DNA from: Streptomyces mirabilis
Lineage (GTDB): Bacteria; Actinomycetota; Actinomycetes; Streptomycetales; Streptomycetaceae
DNA: 64,000 bases
Assembly (NCBI RefSeq): GCF_039503195.1
Contig: NZ_JBCJKP010000001.1
Span: 1,674,001 to 1,738,000 of the forward strand
Direction of reading: 5' to 3'
The translations under genes were made by a program, and so were the position numbers. Below are positions 9,193 through 17,372 of the stretch, piece by piece. Numbering within the stretch: the stretch's first letter is position 1; every line of letters starts with the position of its first letter. The notes under the pieces were generated by a model that saw only the letters and a list, made by a program, of their open reading frames with translations, was not told the origin of the DNA and made no database searches.

Positions 9193-9372
9193 CGGCTCTC
9201 CCTGCGTCCGGGCCACGTCCCTGTGACCGTGACCACTGACTGTCATCGTGCCGCGCGCCCGCGGTCCCACGGCAGCGCCGGACGGCGGAGAAGTCCCGCC
9301 GGACGGCGGGATGCCTGCCGCCGCTCAGTTCTGTCGCCGTTCCCCTCTGTCGGCGCTCACCCCTTTCGGCGC

Positions 9373-10089
9373 TCAGTCCCCGACCCGTAGCAGCCCGCTC
9401 TCGTAGGCGAAGATCACCGCGTGGATACGGTCCCGGAGTCCGAGCTTGGTCAGGATGCGCCCGAGGTGGGTCTTGACGGTCGTCTCGCCGACGAAGAGGC
9501 GGCCCGCGATCTCGCCGTTGGCCAGTCCCCGGGCGACCAGGGCGAGGACTTCCCGTTCCCGCTCGGTGAGGGCGGCGAGGCGGCGGCGCTGGTCGGGCGT
9601 GGACGCGGACGCGGGCCCGTGCAGGACGAAGCGTTCGACCAGGCGCCGGGTGAGCGAGGGCGCCACCATGACCTCGCCCCGCAGTACCGCCCGTACGGTC
9701 ACCAGGATCTCCTCGGCCGGGGCGTCCTTGACGAGGAAGCCGTTCGCGCCGGCACGCAGGGCGGCGTAGGCGTACTCGTCGAGGTCGAAGGTGGTGACGA
9801 CGAGGATCCGGGGCCCGTGGGGCTGCGCGCAGAGGTGCTCGGTGGCGGCGAGGCCGTCCAGACCGGGCATGCGTACGTCCATCAGGACGAGGTCCGGCTC
9901 CAGGGCGGCGGCGCCCGCGATCGCCGCGTCGCCGTCGGCGGCCTCGCCCACCACGGTGAGGTCGGGCTGGCTGTCGACGACCATGCGCAGCCCCATCCGG
10001 ATCAGCTCCTGGTCGTCGCAGATCAGCACGCGGGACGGGGACGACATAGGGGGTGGGGTCGAGGCCGGGATCGGGGTCGGGCCGGTCAT
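9373..10089 (-). CDS. NarL/LuxR-family response regulator
   Basis: A 238-residue two-component regulator. The receiver has the acidic pair in LICDDQE, phospho-acceptor Asp71 in LVLMDVRMP, and the lysine in FLVKDA. The C-terminal LTEREREVLALVARGLANGEIA plus TTVKTHLGRILTKL is a LuxR-type helix-turn-helix. ATG at 10089 overlaps the stop of the upstream kinase gene in the ATGA arrangement, so translation is coupled. An internal ATG at residue 15 (MSSPSRVLICDD) has no clear ribosome site. The kinase 5' of it is the likely cognate partner; the signal is unknown. Confidence 0.93.
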   Translation of the reverse strand: MTGPTPIPASTPPPMSSPSRVLICDDQELIRMGLRMVVDSQPDLTVVGEAADGDAAIAGAAALEPDLVLMDVRMPGLDGLAATEHLCAQPHGPRILVVTTFDLDEYAYAALRAGANGFLVKDAPAEEILVTVRAVLRGEVMVAPSLTRRLVERFVLHGPASASTPDQRRRLAALTEREREVLALVARGLANGEIAGRLFVGETTVKTHLGRILTKLGLRDRIHAVIFAYESGLLRVGD

Positions 10090-11384
10090 GGGGCCGCCCC
10101 GGTGGGCTCGGGCTCGGCGACGCGCAGGGTGGCGACGACCTGGTAACCGCCGTCGGGTGTGGGCCCGGCATCGACACTCCCGCCGTACAGGGCGGTGCGT
10201 TCGCGCATGCCGGTGAGACCGCGACCGGACGAGGGCAGCGGGGCGGGGCGCCCGGCGACGGCGCCCCCTGCGGCTGCTGCGTGTCCGGCTCCGGCTCCGG
10301 CTGAGTTCTCCACCCGCACGCGGACCAGCCGCCCGGGCCCCTGAGTGCCCGTGTCGACCCGTACGTGGATCGTGGCGTCCTGCGGCGCGTGCTTGACGAT
10401 GTTCGTGAGCGCTTCCTGCACGATGCGGTACGTCTGCACGGTGAGGTCCGCAGGAAGACCGCGCTGCTCGCCGCGCACGTCCAGCCGGGCGCGCGTGCCG
10501 CTGGTGTTGAGGCGTCCGATCAGCCGGCGCAGATCGGCCGAGAGGGGCTCGGGAGTCGCACGGGGGTCGGAATCGGGGTGGTGGTCGGGATCCGCCGAGG
10601 CGTCCGCGTCGGGCGTACGCAGCACCTCCAGCAGCCTGCGCAGTTCACCGAGGGCCTCGCGGCCGGTCGCACTGATGACGCCGAGGGTGCGGTCGACGAC
10701 GGCGGGGTCGACATGCCGCATCAGCCTGCCGCCCTCGGCGTTCACCACCATCACGCTGACGCTGTGCGCGAGGACGTCGTGGATCTCGCGGGCGATGCGC
10801 GCCCGTTCCTCGGCGACGGCGACCCGGGCCAGGGCGAGGCGCTCCGACTCGACGAGTACGGCCCGCCGCTCGAACTCGGCGAGGTAGGCGCGCCGGGCAC
10901 GGACGTACTCGCCGAACACCCAGGCCCCGGCCAGCAGCAGCCCCACCGCGAGCGGGGTGAGCCAGGCGCCTCGGGCACCCGGACCCACGTACTCCCGCTG
11001 CCACGCGGGAATCCACAGCAGTACGCAGACGGCGGCACACACCACGGTCAGCGCGGCGGCTCGGCGCAGACCGCGCACGGTGAGGGTGGCCAGGACCGCG
11101 GCCAGGGCGACGGCGCCGCGCCCCGGCTCCTGTCCCCACACGTGTCCGAGGTACTGCGCCCAGAAGGCCGCCGTCACCAGGGCCGCGACGAGCACCGGCC
11201 GACGGCGGCGCCACAACAGGGGCAACACCAGGGCGACGTACACGCCCGCCTGCACCCAGACCGGCCGCCAGCCCGGCTCCGGGCGGATGACCGGGGGCAC
11301 GGCCACCAGCACGACCAGCAGGACGTCCGTCAGCCACGGGTGGCCGCGCCGCCGGCGGGACAGGGTCTCGATCAGCCGATGCAC
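10086..11384 (-). CDS. Sensor histidine kinase, HisKA_3 type
   Basis: A 432-residue membrane kinase. The first 165 residues hold about five hydrophobic segments with short loops, so the sensing part is membrane-embedded. The dimerisation region has His202 in AREIHDVLAHS, and the ATPase domain has QEALTNIVKHA and SSGRGLTGMRERTALYGG. About 25 residues rich in Asp, Pro and His separate the two, and another Ala/Gly-rich insert precedes the last glycine box. GTG at 11384 has GTGAGG close upstream. It is the first gene of a kinase-regulator operon with an ATGA junction. Confidence 0.92.
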   Translation of the reverse strand: MHRLIETLSRRRRGHPWLTDVLLVVLVAVPPVIRPEPGWRPVWVQAGVYVALVLPLLWRRRRPVLVAALVTAAFWAQYLGHVWGQEPGRGAVALAAVLATLTVRGLRRAAALTVVCAAVCVLLWIPAWQREYVGPGARGAWLTPLAVGLLLAGAWVFGEYVRARRAYLAEFERRAVLVESERLALARVAVAEERARIAREIHDVLAHSVSVMVVNAEGGRLMRHVDPAVVDRTLGVISATGREALGELRRLLEVLRTPDADASADPDHHPDSDPRATPEPLSADLRRLIGRLNTSGTRARLDVRGEQRGLPADLTVQTYRIVQEALTNIVKHAPQDATIHVRVDTGTQGPGRLVRVRVENSAGAGAGHAAAAGGAVAGRPAPLPSSGRGLTGMRERTALYGGSVDAGPTPDGGYQVVATLRVAEPEPTGAAP

Positions 11385-11507
11385 CGCCTCACGCTATGAC
11401 CGGGGCCCGCTCCGCCGCATCGTCCTGCGGGGCGTCACGGGGTCCTCCCGCGGTCGTACGCGCACCGACCGGGGATACGACGTGCGGCCACCCGGCGCGC
11501 TTCCAGC

Positions 11508-12083
11508 ATGGCGGCCATGTCGATCACCACCGAGTTCCTCAGACGGCCCCTCATGACCGGTGCCGTGGCGGCCAGTTCACGTCGGCTGGCCCACGCGATG
11601 ACCGAGGGCATCGATCTGGAGCGAGCCCGGCTCGTCGTCGAACTGGGTCCGGGGACCGGGGTGTTCACCGACGCGATCCTCGCCCGGCTGGCACCCGAGG
11701 CGCGGCTCGTCGCGGTCGAGCTCAATGCGGTGCTCGCGGCACGACTGTCGGCCGCGCGGCACGACGAACGGCTGACGGTGGTGCGGGGTTCGGCCGCCGA
11801 GCTGCCCGCCGCGGTGAGCGGACCGGTCGACGTGGTGGTGTCCGGGCTGCCGTGGACGGTCATGTCGCGGGATCGGCGTGGACACATCCTGGACGCCGTG
11901 AGCGAAGTCCTGGCGCCCGGCGGCCGGTTCACCACCTTCGCGTATCTGCACGCGGCCTGGACTCCGCCCGCCCGTGACTTCACCGCTGAACTGGCTTACC
12001 GCTTCGACCGGTTGGAACGCTCGCCCGTGGTGTGGCCGAACCTCCCGCCCGCCTTCGTGCACCGGGCCACCAGGAGGCCGTGA
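11508..12083 (+). CDS. SAM-dependent methyltransferase, phospholipid N-methyltransferase / KsgA-like
   Basis: A 191-residue class I methyltransferase. VVELGPGTGVFTDAIL is the SAM-binding glycine motif, VAVELN carries the acidic residue for the ribose, and SGLPWTVM is the NPPY-like motif at the active site. This layout and length match PmtA-like phosphatidylethanolamine N-methyltransferases, with KsgA-type rRNA dimethylases as relatives. The N-terminal FLRRPLMTGAVAASSRRL is typical of that group. No convincing ribosome site precedes ATG 11508 or the nearby ATG 11517, so the exact start and the translation signal are uncertain. Confidence 0.8.
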   Translation: MAAMSITTEFLRRPLMTGAVAASSRRLAHAMTEGIDLERARLVVELGPGTGVFTDAILARLAPEARLVAVELNAVLAARLSAARHDERLTVVRGSAAELPAAVSGPVDVVVSGLPWTVMSRDRRGHILDAVSEVLAPGGRFTTFAYLHAAWTPPARDFTAELAYRFDRLERSPVVWPNLPPAFVHRATRRP

Positions 12084-12175
12084 CGCCCGGCGCAGGTCGA
12101 CGTATCCCATGCCGAAGAGTCCGCGAAGATCCCACGACCCGACGGAGACCCGACACCGAAGCGGTTGACGAGCGG

Positions 12176-12198
12176 AAACCCTACATACTGTAGGGTTT
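12176..12198. promoter_or_regulatory. 23-bp perfect inverted repeat upstream of the membrane-protein gene
   Basis: AAACCCTACA (12176-12185) and TGTAGGGTTT (12189-12198) are perfect 10-bp arms around TAC. It lies 40 bp upstream of the ATG at 12238, with TTGACG at 12165-12170 just before it. The inner part, CCTACA-N3-TGTAGG, recurs with one mismatch at 17259-17275. This looks like an operator for a dimeric repressor; TACA/TGTA half-sites recall BlaI/CopY-type operators, but no such regulator is encoded here. Confidence 0.6.
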
Positions 12199-12237
12199 GC
12201 CTCATCGTGAGCCTCTTACGTCTCGGGGGACCCCCAA

Positions 12238-12945
12238 ATGAAGGAACGTGACGACGGTCCGGCGGCGCCGAGCGACGGCACTTTCGAGCGGATCCTGGAG
12301 CGGGCCCTCCACTCTCCCGAGATCATGGCAGCCGTGGAACGCTTCGGCGTGGCGGACACGCGCGAGCGCCTGCGCGCCGAAGCTCTTCAGGCGCGCCCCT
12401 CGCTCTCCCTGACCGCCGCGGTCGAGTACGACCGGTACCTCCGACTGCGGGCGTCCGGGCGACACGAGGGACCCGCGAAGGCCGCCGTACGTGTCGGGGA
12501 CGGCTCCGTGTCCGTCTCGGCACTGCTCGTGCCGAGTCTCGGTGTCGTCGCCGCGGGTGTGTACGTCCTGAGCGGGTTCGACCTGCACGCCCTCGACGTC
12601 CGCCCGCATCTGAACGACGGACTGATCATGGTGGTGGTGATCCTGGCCGCGGTGACGGCGGGCGCGGCGCTGGGCGACCTCCTCTGGTCACTGGCGACGC
12701 GCGACCGCCCCACCTCGGAGGACCGCGATACCGAGGTGAGGCGTGCTCACGAGGAGTGGCAACTGGCCCTGTTGGAGCGGGGGGTGATGCCGTTTCTGCT
12801 CGGTACGCTGGACGGGGCGGCCTCCTGCCCGGCTCCGCTGCCGACCCCGGCCCAACCCCCTGTTCACCCTTCGCTTCAGCCCTCCACGAGGGAGCGGCCC
12901 AGCCAGTCGGACTTGTCCTTCACCCCGGGCAGCGCGAAGAAGTAG
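12238..12945 (+). CDS. Hypothetical membrane protein
   Basis: A 235-residue protein I do not recognise. Residues 1-90 are charged and predicted soluble; two hydrophobic segments follow, [17 protein letters not shown] and [18 protein letters not shown], then a charged stretch and a Pro/Ser-rich tail. It is probably a two-pass inner-membrane protein with both ends inside. ATG at 12238 follows GGGGGA by a few bases. The last 70 bp overlap the 3' end of efeB in the opposite direction, so its final 23 residues are antisense to the peroxidase. A perfect inverted repeat in its promoter suggests specific control. Confidence 0.65.
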   Translation: MKERDDGPAAPSDGTFERILERALHSPEIMAAVERFGVADTRERLRAEALQARPSLSLTAAVEYDRYLRLRASGRHEGPAKAAVRVGDGSVSVSALLVPSLGVVAAGVYVLSGFDLHALDVRPHLNDGLIMVVVILAAVTAGAALGDLLWSLATRDRPTSEDRDTEVRRAHEEWQLALLERGVMPFLLGTLDGAASCPAPLPTPAQPPVHPSLQPSTRERPSQSDLSFTPGSAKK

Positions 12946-14159
12946 CCGCCCCCGGTCGGGCTGATGTAGTCGACGAGCGGCTCGTCGATCAGACGCGTCT
13001 GGGTCGCCTCGAACTGACGGACCACGTCCTGCTGGTAGGAGCAGAAGGCCAGGCCCATGTCGAGGTTGCCCGCCTTGTCGACGCCCCGGTCGTAGTTGTA
13101 GCCGCGGCGCAGGATCCGGGTGGTGTCGGTCTTCGCCGTACGGGGGTTGGCGAGCCGTATGTGGGCGTCCAGCGGGATCGCCTCGCCCTTGGGGTCCTTG
13201 GTGTAGCGCGGGAGGTCGGTCTCCTGGACGCCGTCCAGCGGTGCGCCGGTGTCACGGCGGCGGCCTATCATCTTCTCCTGCTCGGTGAGCGAGACCCGGT
13301 CCCAGAACTCGACCAGCATGCGGATGATCCGGATGACCTGGTAGCTGCCGCCGACCGCCCAGGACGGTTCGCCGTCGGCCGCGGTGACCCAGACGAGCTT
13401 GTCCATCTCGCGGGACGAGGCCGTGTCGGGGTTGGCGATGCCGTCCTTGAACCCGAGGAAGTTGCGCTGCGCGCCGGTGGGACGGGACGGGTTCTGGAAG
13501 CCGTCGATGCGCCACTTGATCTGCATCGCGCCGCGGGTGTGCCGGGTGATGTCGCGCAGGGCGTGCAGCACCGTGTCGGAGTTGGCGGCGCACAGCTGCA
13601 ACGACAGGTCGCCGTGGCACTCGGCGGCGTCGAGGCTGTCGTTGGGGAAGGTGCGCATCGGCTTGAGGTGGCGCGGCATGCGGCCGGCGAGGCCGTAGCG
13701 GTCGTCGAAGAGCGAGGCGCCGACGCCCACGGTGACGGTGAGGTCGTCCGCGGGCAGGTCCGGTCCCAGCAGACCGCTGTCGGAGGGCGGTGCGCCCACG
13801 CCGAGGTCGACCGGGGTGCCACCGGTGGTCAGGAAGCGGGCCCGTTCGGTGATCGTGCGCAGCAGGGCGGCCAGTTGGGTGCGGTCCTCGGCGATGACGT
13901 CGAAGGAGACGAAGACGGCTGCCGTGGGCGCGGGGGTGGTGATGCCGGCCTGGTGGGCGCCGTGGAAGGACACCTTGCCGCTGCCCGAGTCGGCCGCCGC
14001 GGCGGGAGTGCTGCCCGCGGCCACCTGGGCCCCGACGAGCCCGGCGCCCGCCAGGGCGGCTCCTGCCGCGCCGACGCCGAGGGCGGTCTTGGTGAACGTA
14101 CGGCGGCCGAAGGGGCAGCCGCCCTGCGCGGCCTGGTCGTCCTGGCTCGGGGTCGTCAT
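12876..14159 (-). CDS. efeB: Deferrochelatase/peroxidase EfeB, Tat-exported DyP-type
   Basis: A 427-residue heme peroxidase of the dye-decolorising family. The N-terminus has the twin-arginine signal [19 protein letters not shown], so it is exported folded with heme by the Tat system. The catalytic GxxDG motif appears as GFKDG with Asp239. EfeB is thought to oxidise ferrous iron or release iron from heme for the EfeU permease. ATG at 14159 opens the Tat signal. It lies downstream of the efeUO fusion on the same strand, across a 181-bp gap partly filled by a tandem repeat. A tatA gene is about 7 kb away. Confidence 0.93.
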   Translation of the reverse strand: MTTPSQDDQAAQGGCPFGRRTFTKTALGVGAAGAALAGAGLVGAQVAAGSTPAAAADSGSGKVSFHGAHQAGITTPAPTAAVFVSFDVIAEDRTQLAALLRTITERARFLTTGGTPVDLGVGAPPSDSGLLGPDLPADDLTVTVGVGASLFDDRYGLAGRMPRHLKPMRTFPNDSLDAAECHGDLSLQLCAANSDTVLHALRDITRHTRGAMQIKWRIDGFQNPSRPTGAQRNFLGFKDGIANPDTASSREMDKLVWVTAADGEPSWAVGGSYQVIRIIRMLVEFWDRVSLTEQEKMIGRRRDTGAPLDGVQETDLPRYTKDPKGEAIPLDAHIRLANPRTAKTDTTRILRRGYNYDRGVDKAGNLDMGLAFCSYQQDVVRQFEATQTRLIDEPLVDYISPTGGGYFFALPGVKDKSDWLGRSLVEG

Positions 14160-14262
14160 CGGGGGAGGTCCTCTCCTGTGGGCACATGGTCCCGGTACTG
14201 CGGGGTCGGTGGTTCGACACGGGTGGCCGACGGTCTCGGGGCCGGCGCCGCCGGGCCGCCGG

Positions 14263-14343
14263 CGCGACCTCGGGGCTGCTCACGCGGCCTTGGGGTCGCT
14301 CAGGCAGGCATTGCGGTCGCTCAAGCTGGCGTTGGGCTGCTCA
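14263..14343 (-). repeat. Degenerate 20-21-bp tandem repeat beginning at the efeO stop codon
   Basis: Read on the minus strand, four units each begin with TGAGC: 14343-14324, 14323-14303, 14302-14283 and 14282-14263. The first TGA is the stop codon of the efeUO gene. As a consequence a 20-bp stretch is exactly duplicated at 14273-14292 and 14334-14353. The repeat occupies nearly half of the efeUO-efeB gap. Confidence 0.8.
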
Positions 14344-16806
14344 CGCGGCCTTGCGGATCTCCAGGAGGTCCGGGATCGGGGCGAGCTCTTCCAGCAACTG
14401 GCCGACCGCGCCGTCGACGCGCTGCCGGTCGGTGTCGGACAGCTTGTCCAGCGGCGTCCAGGTGCCGTCCTCGGCCCGCTGGGCGAGCACCAGTTGCTCG
14501 GTGCGCCGCATCCACGTGTCGACGGCCGGGATCACCTTGGCGTTGCGCTTGTCGATCAGCGGTCGGAGCAGGGTGAGCAGTTCTCGGGTGCCGTCGAGGT
14601 TGGCCTCGGTGGTGGCCAGCTCGGTGCCGCTGCCGTAGTCGGCGTTGCCGCTCAGTTCGCGGTGCAGGGTGTTCTCGAGGATCTCGTGGGTGCGCAGCGG
14701 GAGGTCGGCCGGGTCGAAGTCCTGCTTCGGGAAGTCCTTGCGCAGGGCGTCCACATCGGCGGCGAGCTGCTTGGCGTACGGCGCGAGGGTGGCGGCGGAC
14801 CGGCCGTGCCACAGGCCGTACTCGATGCGGCGGAAGCCGGTGAAGGCCGGGTCGTCGACCCCGCCCGCGAGTCCGGCCGTACGGCCGTTGATCTTCGCGT
14901 CGAAGTCGGCGAACGTTCCATAGGCGGCGCCGAGCGAGGCGTACCGCGTGTGCGCGGGCAGCCAGTCCTTGCGCGCCTGGTCGAGTTTGTCGGCGTCGAG
15001 GTCGCTCTGGAGGGTGCGCGTCTTCGTCTGCAGGTCGGCCAGACCCTGGTCGACGTACGTCCGGTAGGCGGCCAGCGGTGCGGCGAGATCCTTCTCGGAG
15101 ACCGGAAGTACGGCCTGGACGGAGCCGCCGCCCGCGCTGACGCGCACGGCCGCCGAGGTGACGGCCTTCCCGCCGTTGGGCACACAGCGCCAGGCGTACG
15201 AGCCCGTCCCGACGGTGGCGATCAGGGCGCGGGTGGTGCCGGGAGCGATGCCCTCGACCTCGCCGTAGACGGCGTTGCTGACCGGGTCGATCAGATAGAT
15301 CTCGGACGTACGGGAGCCGGTGTTGCGCACCTGGAAGGTCTGCCGACCCGGCTTGGGCGCGCTGAAGCCCTTGCCGCAGTCGGCCGCGGACACCTCGACG
15401 ACGGGCGTCCCGGACGCGGGCTTTCCCCCACTGGCGGCGACGGTGATCCCCGCGATGAGCGCGGGCACGCCGACGAGAGCGGCGGGAACCGTCCAGCGGG
15501 GGAAGCGACGGGGGGTGGACGGCGTGGACACCGGGGGCTCGGCGTTGTCGGCGGGAGCGGACGCCTTCTCGGGGCTGGACGAAGCAGGCTCGGAGGCATG
15601 CTCCCCTTCGGAGGCGGACGTCACGGACGGGCCGGCCTCGATCGCGGCCGACGTGGCGGCCTTGTCGGCGTCGGCGGAAACCGAGCCGGCCTCACCCCCG
15701 GCCGGAGCGGGCGCGGCGGACCGCTCGGCCTCGACGGCGGTCGACGCGACGGCACTCCCGGCGCCCGGATCGGGGTCGGGGTCGGCGGGACTCCCGGCCC
15801 GCGTGGCGGCGGGCGTCGCGGGCTGCTCCGCCTCGGCGGAGTCGAGCGGCACGGACACGCGCTCGGCTGCCCCCGCGACGTCCGTCGCGGCGAGCACCGC
15901 GGGCTTCGCGCCCTCGGCGGGTGCGGACGCCCCGGCCGTCGGCTCGGCGGCCACCGCGGCGCCGGGCGCCACGGGCACCGGCTTCGCCGGGGCCGCCCCG
16001 CGGACGCCGCGTACGAACAGCGTCATCACGATCGCCAGGTACGAGCCGTAGACACCGACCTGGAGCCAGGTCATCTGCGGGGTGAGGTTGAGCGTGCCCT
16101 GGACGACGGTGACGTACCAGGAGGCCGGGTCGAGATGCGCCGACAGATCGAAGGCGTACGACGTGCCGCCCGGGATCACCGTGGCTTCCTGGAGGTCGCG
16201 CATGCCGTAACCGAGGACGCCCGCGGCAATGACGATGAGCACGGCACCGGTGATGCTGAAGAACCGCGTGAGGTTGATGTGCAGGACGCGCCGGTACAGG
16301 CCCCAGCACAGCGCCGCGGCGAGCAGCAGTCCGACCGCCGCTCCGGCCAGCGGACCCGACGAACTCCCCGCGGCCTGCGCGGTGGTCCACAGGAACAGCG
16401 CGGTCTCCAGGCCCTCACGGCCGACGGCGAGGAACGACGTGGCGATCAGTACGCCCGCGCCCATGCCCAGCGCGGCGGTGACCTTCTGCTTGATCTCGCC
16501 GGAGAACGTACGGGCCGAGCGCCGCATCCAGAACACCATGGCGGTGACGAACACGACCGCGACCAGACTCAGCGTGCCCCCGAACGCCTCCTGCGACTTC
16601 CCCGGCAGGTTCGCCGCCGTGAACGTGAGGACCGCGCCGAAGCTCATCGACAACCCGATGGCGGCGGCAACTCCCGTCCACACGTGGGGCAGTCTGCCGC
16701 GCTGGTCGGACCGTACGAGCGTGGCGACCAGAACCGAGACGATCAGTCCCGCTTCCAACCCCTCACGCAGACCGATCAGACAGCTGGGAAACGCGTCGTC
16801 CCACAC
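14341..16806 (-). CDS. EfeU-EfeO fusion: FTR1 iron permease joined to the periplasmic iron-binding component
   Basis: One 821-residue frame holds two parts usually encoded separately. Residues 1-270 are a seven-segment FTR1 permease with both iron-passage motifs, LREGLEAG near residue 14 and GREGLETALF near 127. Residues about 271-430 form a linker rich in Ala, Pro, Glu and Ser. A hydrophobic segment, WTVPAALVGVPALIAGI, at about 434-456 then anchors an EfeO part: a cupredoxin-like domain (about 463-560, including SYAWRC) and an M75 domain to the end. In the M75 part GFRRIEYGLW stands where I recall GFHxxE, so the histidine may be replaced. GTG at 16806 is chosen because GGAGAGAGG precedes it and FTR1 proteins start at about this point; a TTG at 16851 is possible. 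An iron box lies upstream. Confidence 0.88.
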   Translation of the reverse strand: MWDDAFPSCLIGLREGLEAGLIVSVLVATLVRSDQRGRLPHVWTGVAAAIGLSMSFGAVLTFTAANLPGKSQEAFGGTLSLVAVVFVTAMVFWMRRSARTFSGEIKQKVTAALGMGAGVLIATSFLAVGREGLETALFLWTTAQAAGSSSGPLAGAAVGLLLAAALCWGLYRRVLHINLTRFFSITGAVLIVIAAGVLGYGMRDLQEATVIPGGTSYAFDLSAHLDPASWYVTVVQGTLNLTPQMTWLQVGVYGSYLAIVMTLFVRGVRGAAPAKPVPVAPGAAVAAEPTAGASAPAEGAKPAVLAATDVAGAAERVSVPLDSAEAEQPATPAATRAGSPADPDPDPGAGSAVASTAVEAERSAAPAPAGGEAGSVSADADKAATSAAIEAGPSVTSASEGEHASEPASSSPEKASAPADNAEPPVSTPSTPRRFPRWTVPAALVGVPALIAGITVAASGGKPASGTPVVEVSAADCGKGFSAPKPGRQTFQVRNTGSRTSEIYLIDPVSNAVYGEVEGIAPGTTRALIATVGTGSYAWRCVPNGGKAVTSAAVRVSAGGGSVQAVLPVSEKDLAAPLAAYRTYVDQGLADLQTKTRTLQSDLDADKLDQARKDWLPAHTRYASLGAAYGTFADFDAKINGRTAGLAGGVDDPAFTGFRRIEYGLWHGRSAATLAPYAKQLAADVDALRKDFPKQDFDPADLPLRTHEILENTLHRELSGNADYGSGTELATTEANLDGTRELLTLLRPLIDKRNAKVIPAVDTWMRRTEQLVLAQRAEDGTWTPLDKLSDTDRQRVDGAVGQLLEELAPIPDLLEIRKAA

Positions 16807-16860
16807 CTCGGGCCTCTCTCCGATGCAGCAAATACCAGGCCGGACGGCCAAGGGCGGGGC

Positions 16861-16882
16861 TTAGTGTAGGCATGCCTAACTA
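16861..16882 (-). promoter_or_regulatory. DmdR1/IdeR-like iron box upstream of efeUO
   Basis: The core TAGGCATGCCTA (16867-16878) is a perfect 12-bp palindrome, with flanks extending the likeness to the DtxR-family consensus TTAGGTTAGGCTAACCTAA. It sits about 55-75 bp upstream of the GTG at 16806. DmdR1 is the DtxR-type iron repressor of streptomycetes. The spacing suits repression of the efe genes when iron is plentiful. Confidence 0.7.
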
Positions 16883-17258
16883 GGGGGCAAGAGGGCGCGC
16901 AAATCGCGACACAGCGGACGCGGATCGCACGCGGTGCCCGGGTCGGCCGCATCGAGCGCGGATCGGCCGATATGTCGTCGCGGGGGCCACGCTGGGCGGG
17001 CATCACGTCTCTGAGCTGCGGTAACACCAGAGTGGCAGGCAAGAGGCCCGGCCTCCGCGCCCATGCGCGCAGCGTAGTGCGACAGCCCGGCGGCGCGGTC
17101 GCTCCCCCGCCACGGACGTTCCGTCCGCGCTTCGATTCTTACCAGTTACTTACCCCGCGGCACCGCCGGGACCAGGCAGTCTTTCCCCGCAACACCGCTG
17201 ACCGCCACTCGTTAAGACCCCCGGCGGCAATCCTCACCGCGACCACAACTCACCTTTT

Positions 17259-17275
17259 CCTTACAGCATGTAGGG
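17259..17275. promoter_or_regulatory. Inverted repeat upstream of the lysyltransferase-like gene
   Basis: CCTTACA (17259-17265) and TGTAGGG (17269-17275) are 7-bp arms with one mismatch around GCA. Geometry and sequence match the site at 12176-12198, including the following TTT. It lies about 100 bp upstream of the GTG at 17373. Confidence 0.5.
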
Positions 17276-17372
17276 TTTCCCCGCTCTGCCCCACTCAGGG
17301 AACACACAGAGTTCGCCGCCCCCGCTCTCACAGCTCTCCCCCACCACCCTCTCCCCAAGGTGATGCTCCACG

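Larger units (their letters stand above)
16807..17372. other. 566-bp divergent intergenic region
   Basis: Between the efeUO start and the lysyltransferase-like gene I see no coding sequence I can support. It holds the iron box (16861-16882) facing efeUO and an inverted repeat (17259-17275) facing the other gene. The stretch near 17136-17165 and around 17255 is less GC-rich than its surroundings, as expected for promoters. Confidence 0.7.

Noticed and set aside
16776..17042. Small minus-strand gene upstream of efeUO
   Set aside because: The frame covers the iron box and the efeUO ribosome site and has no recognisable product.
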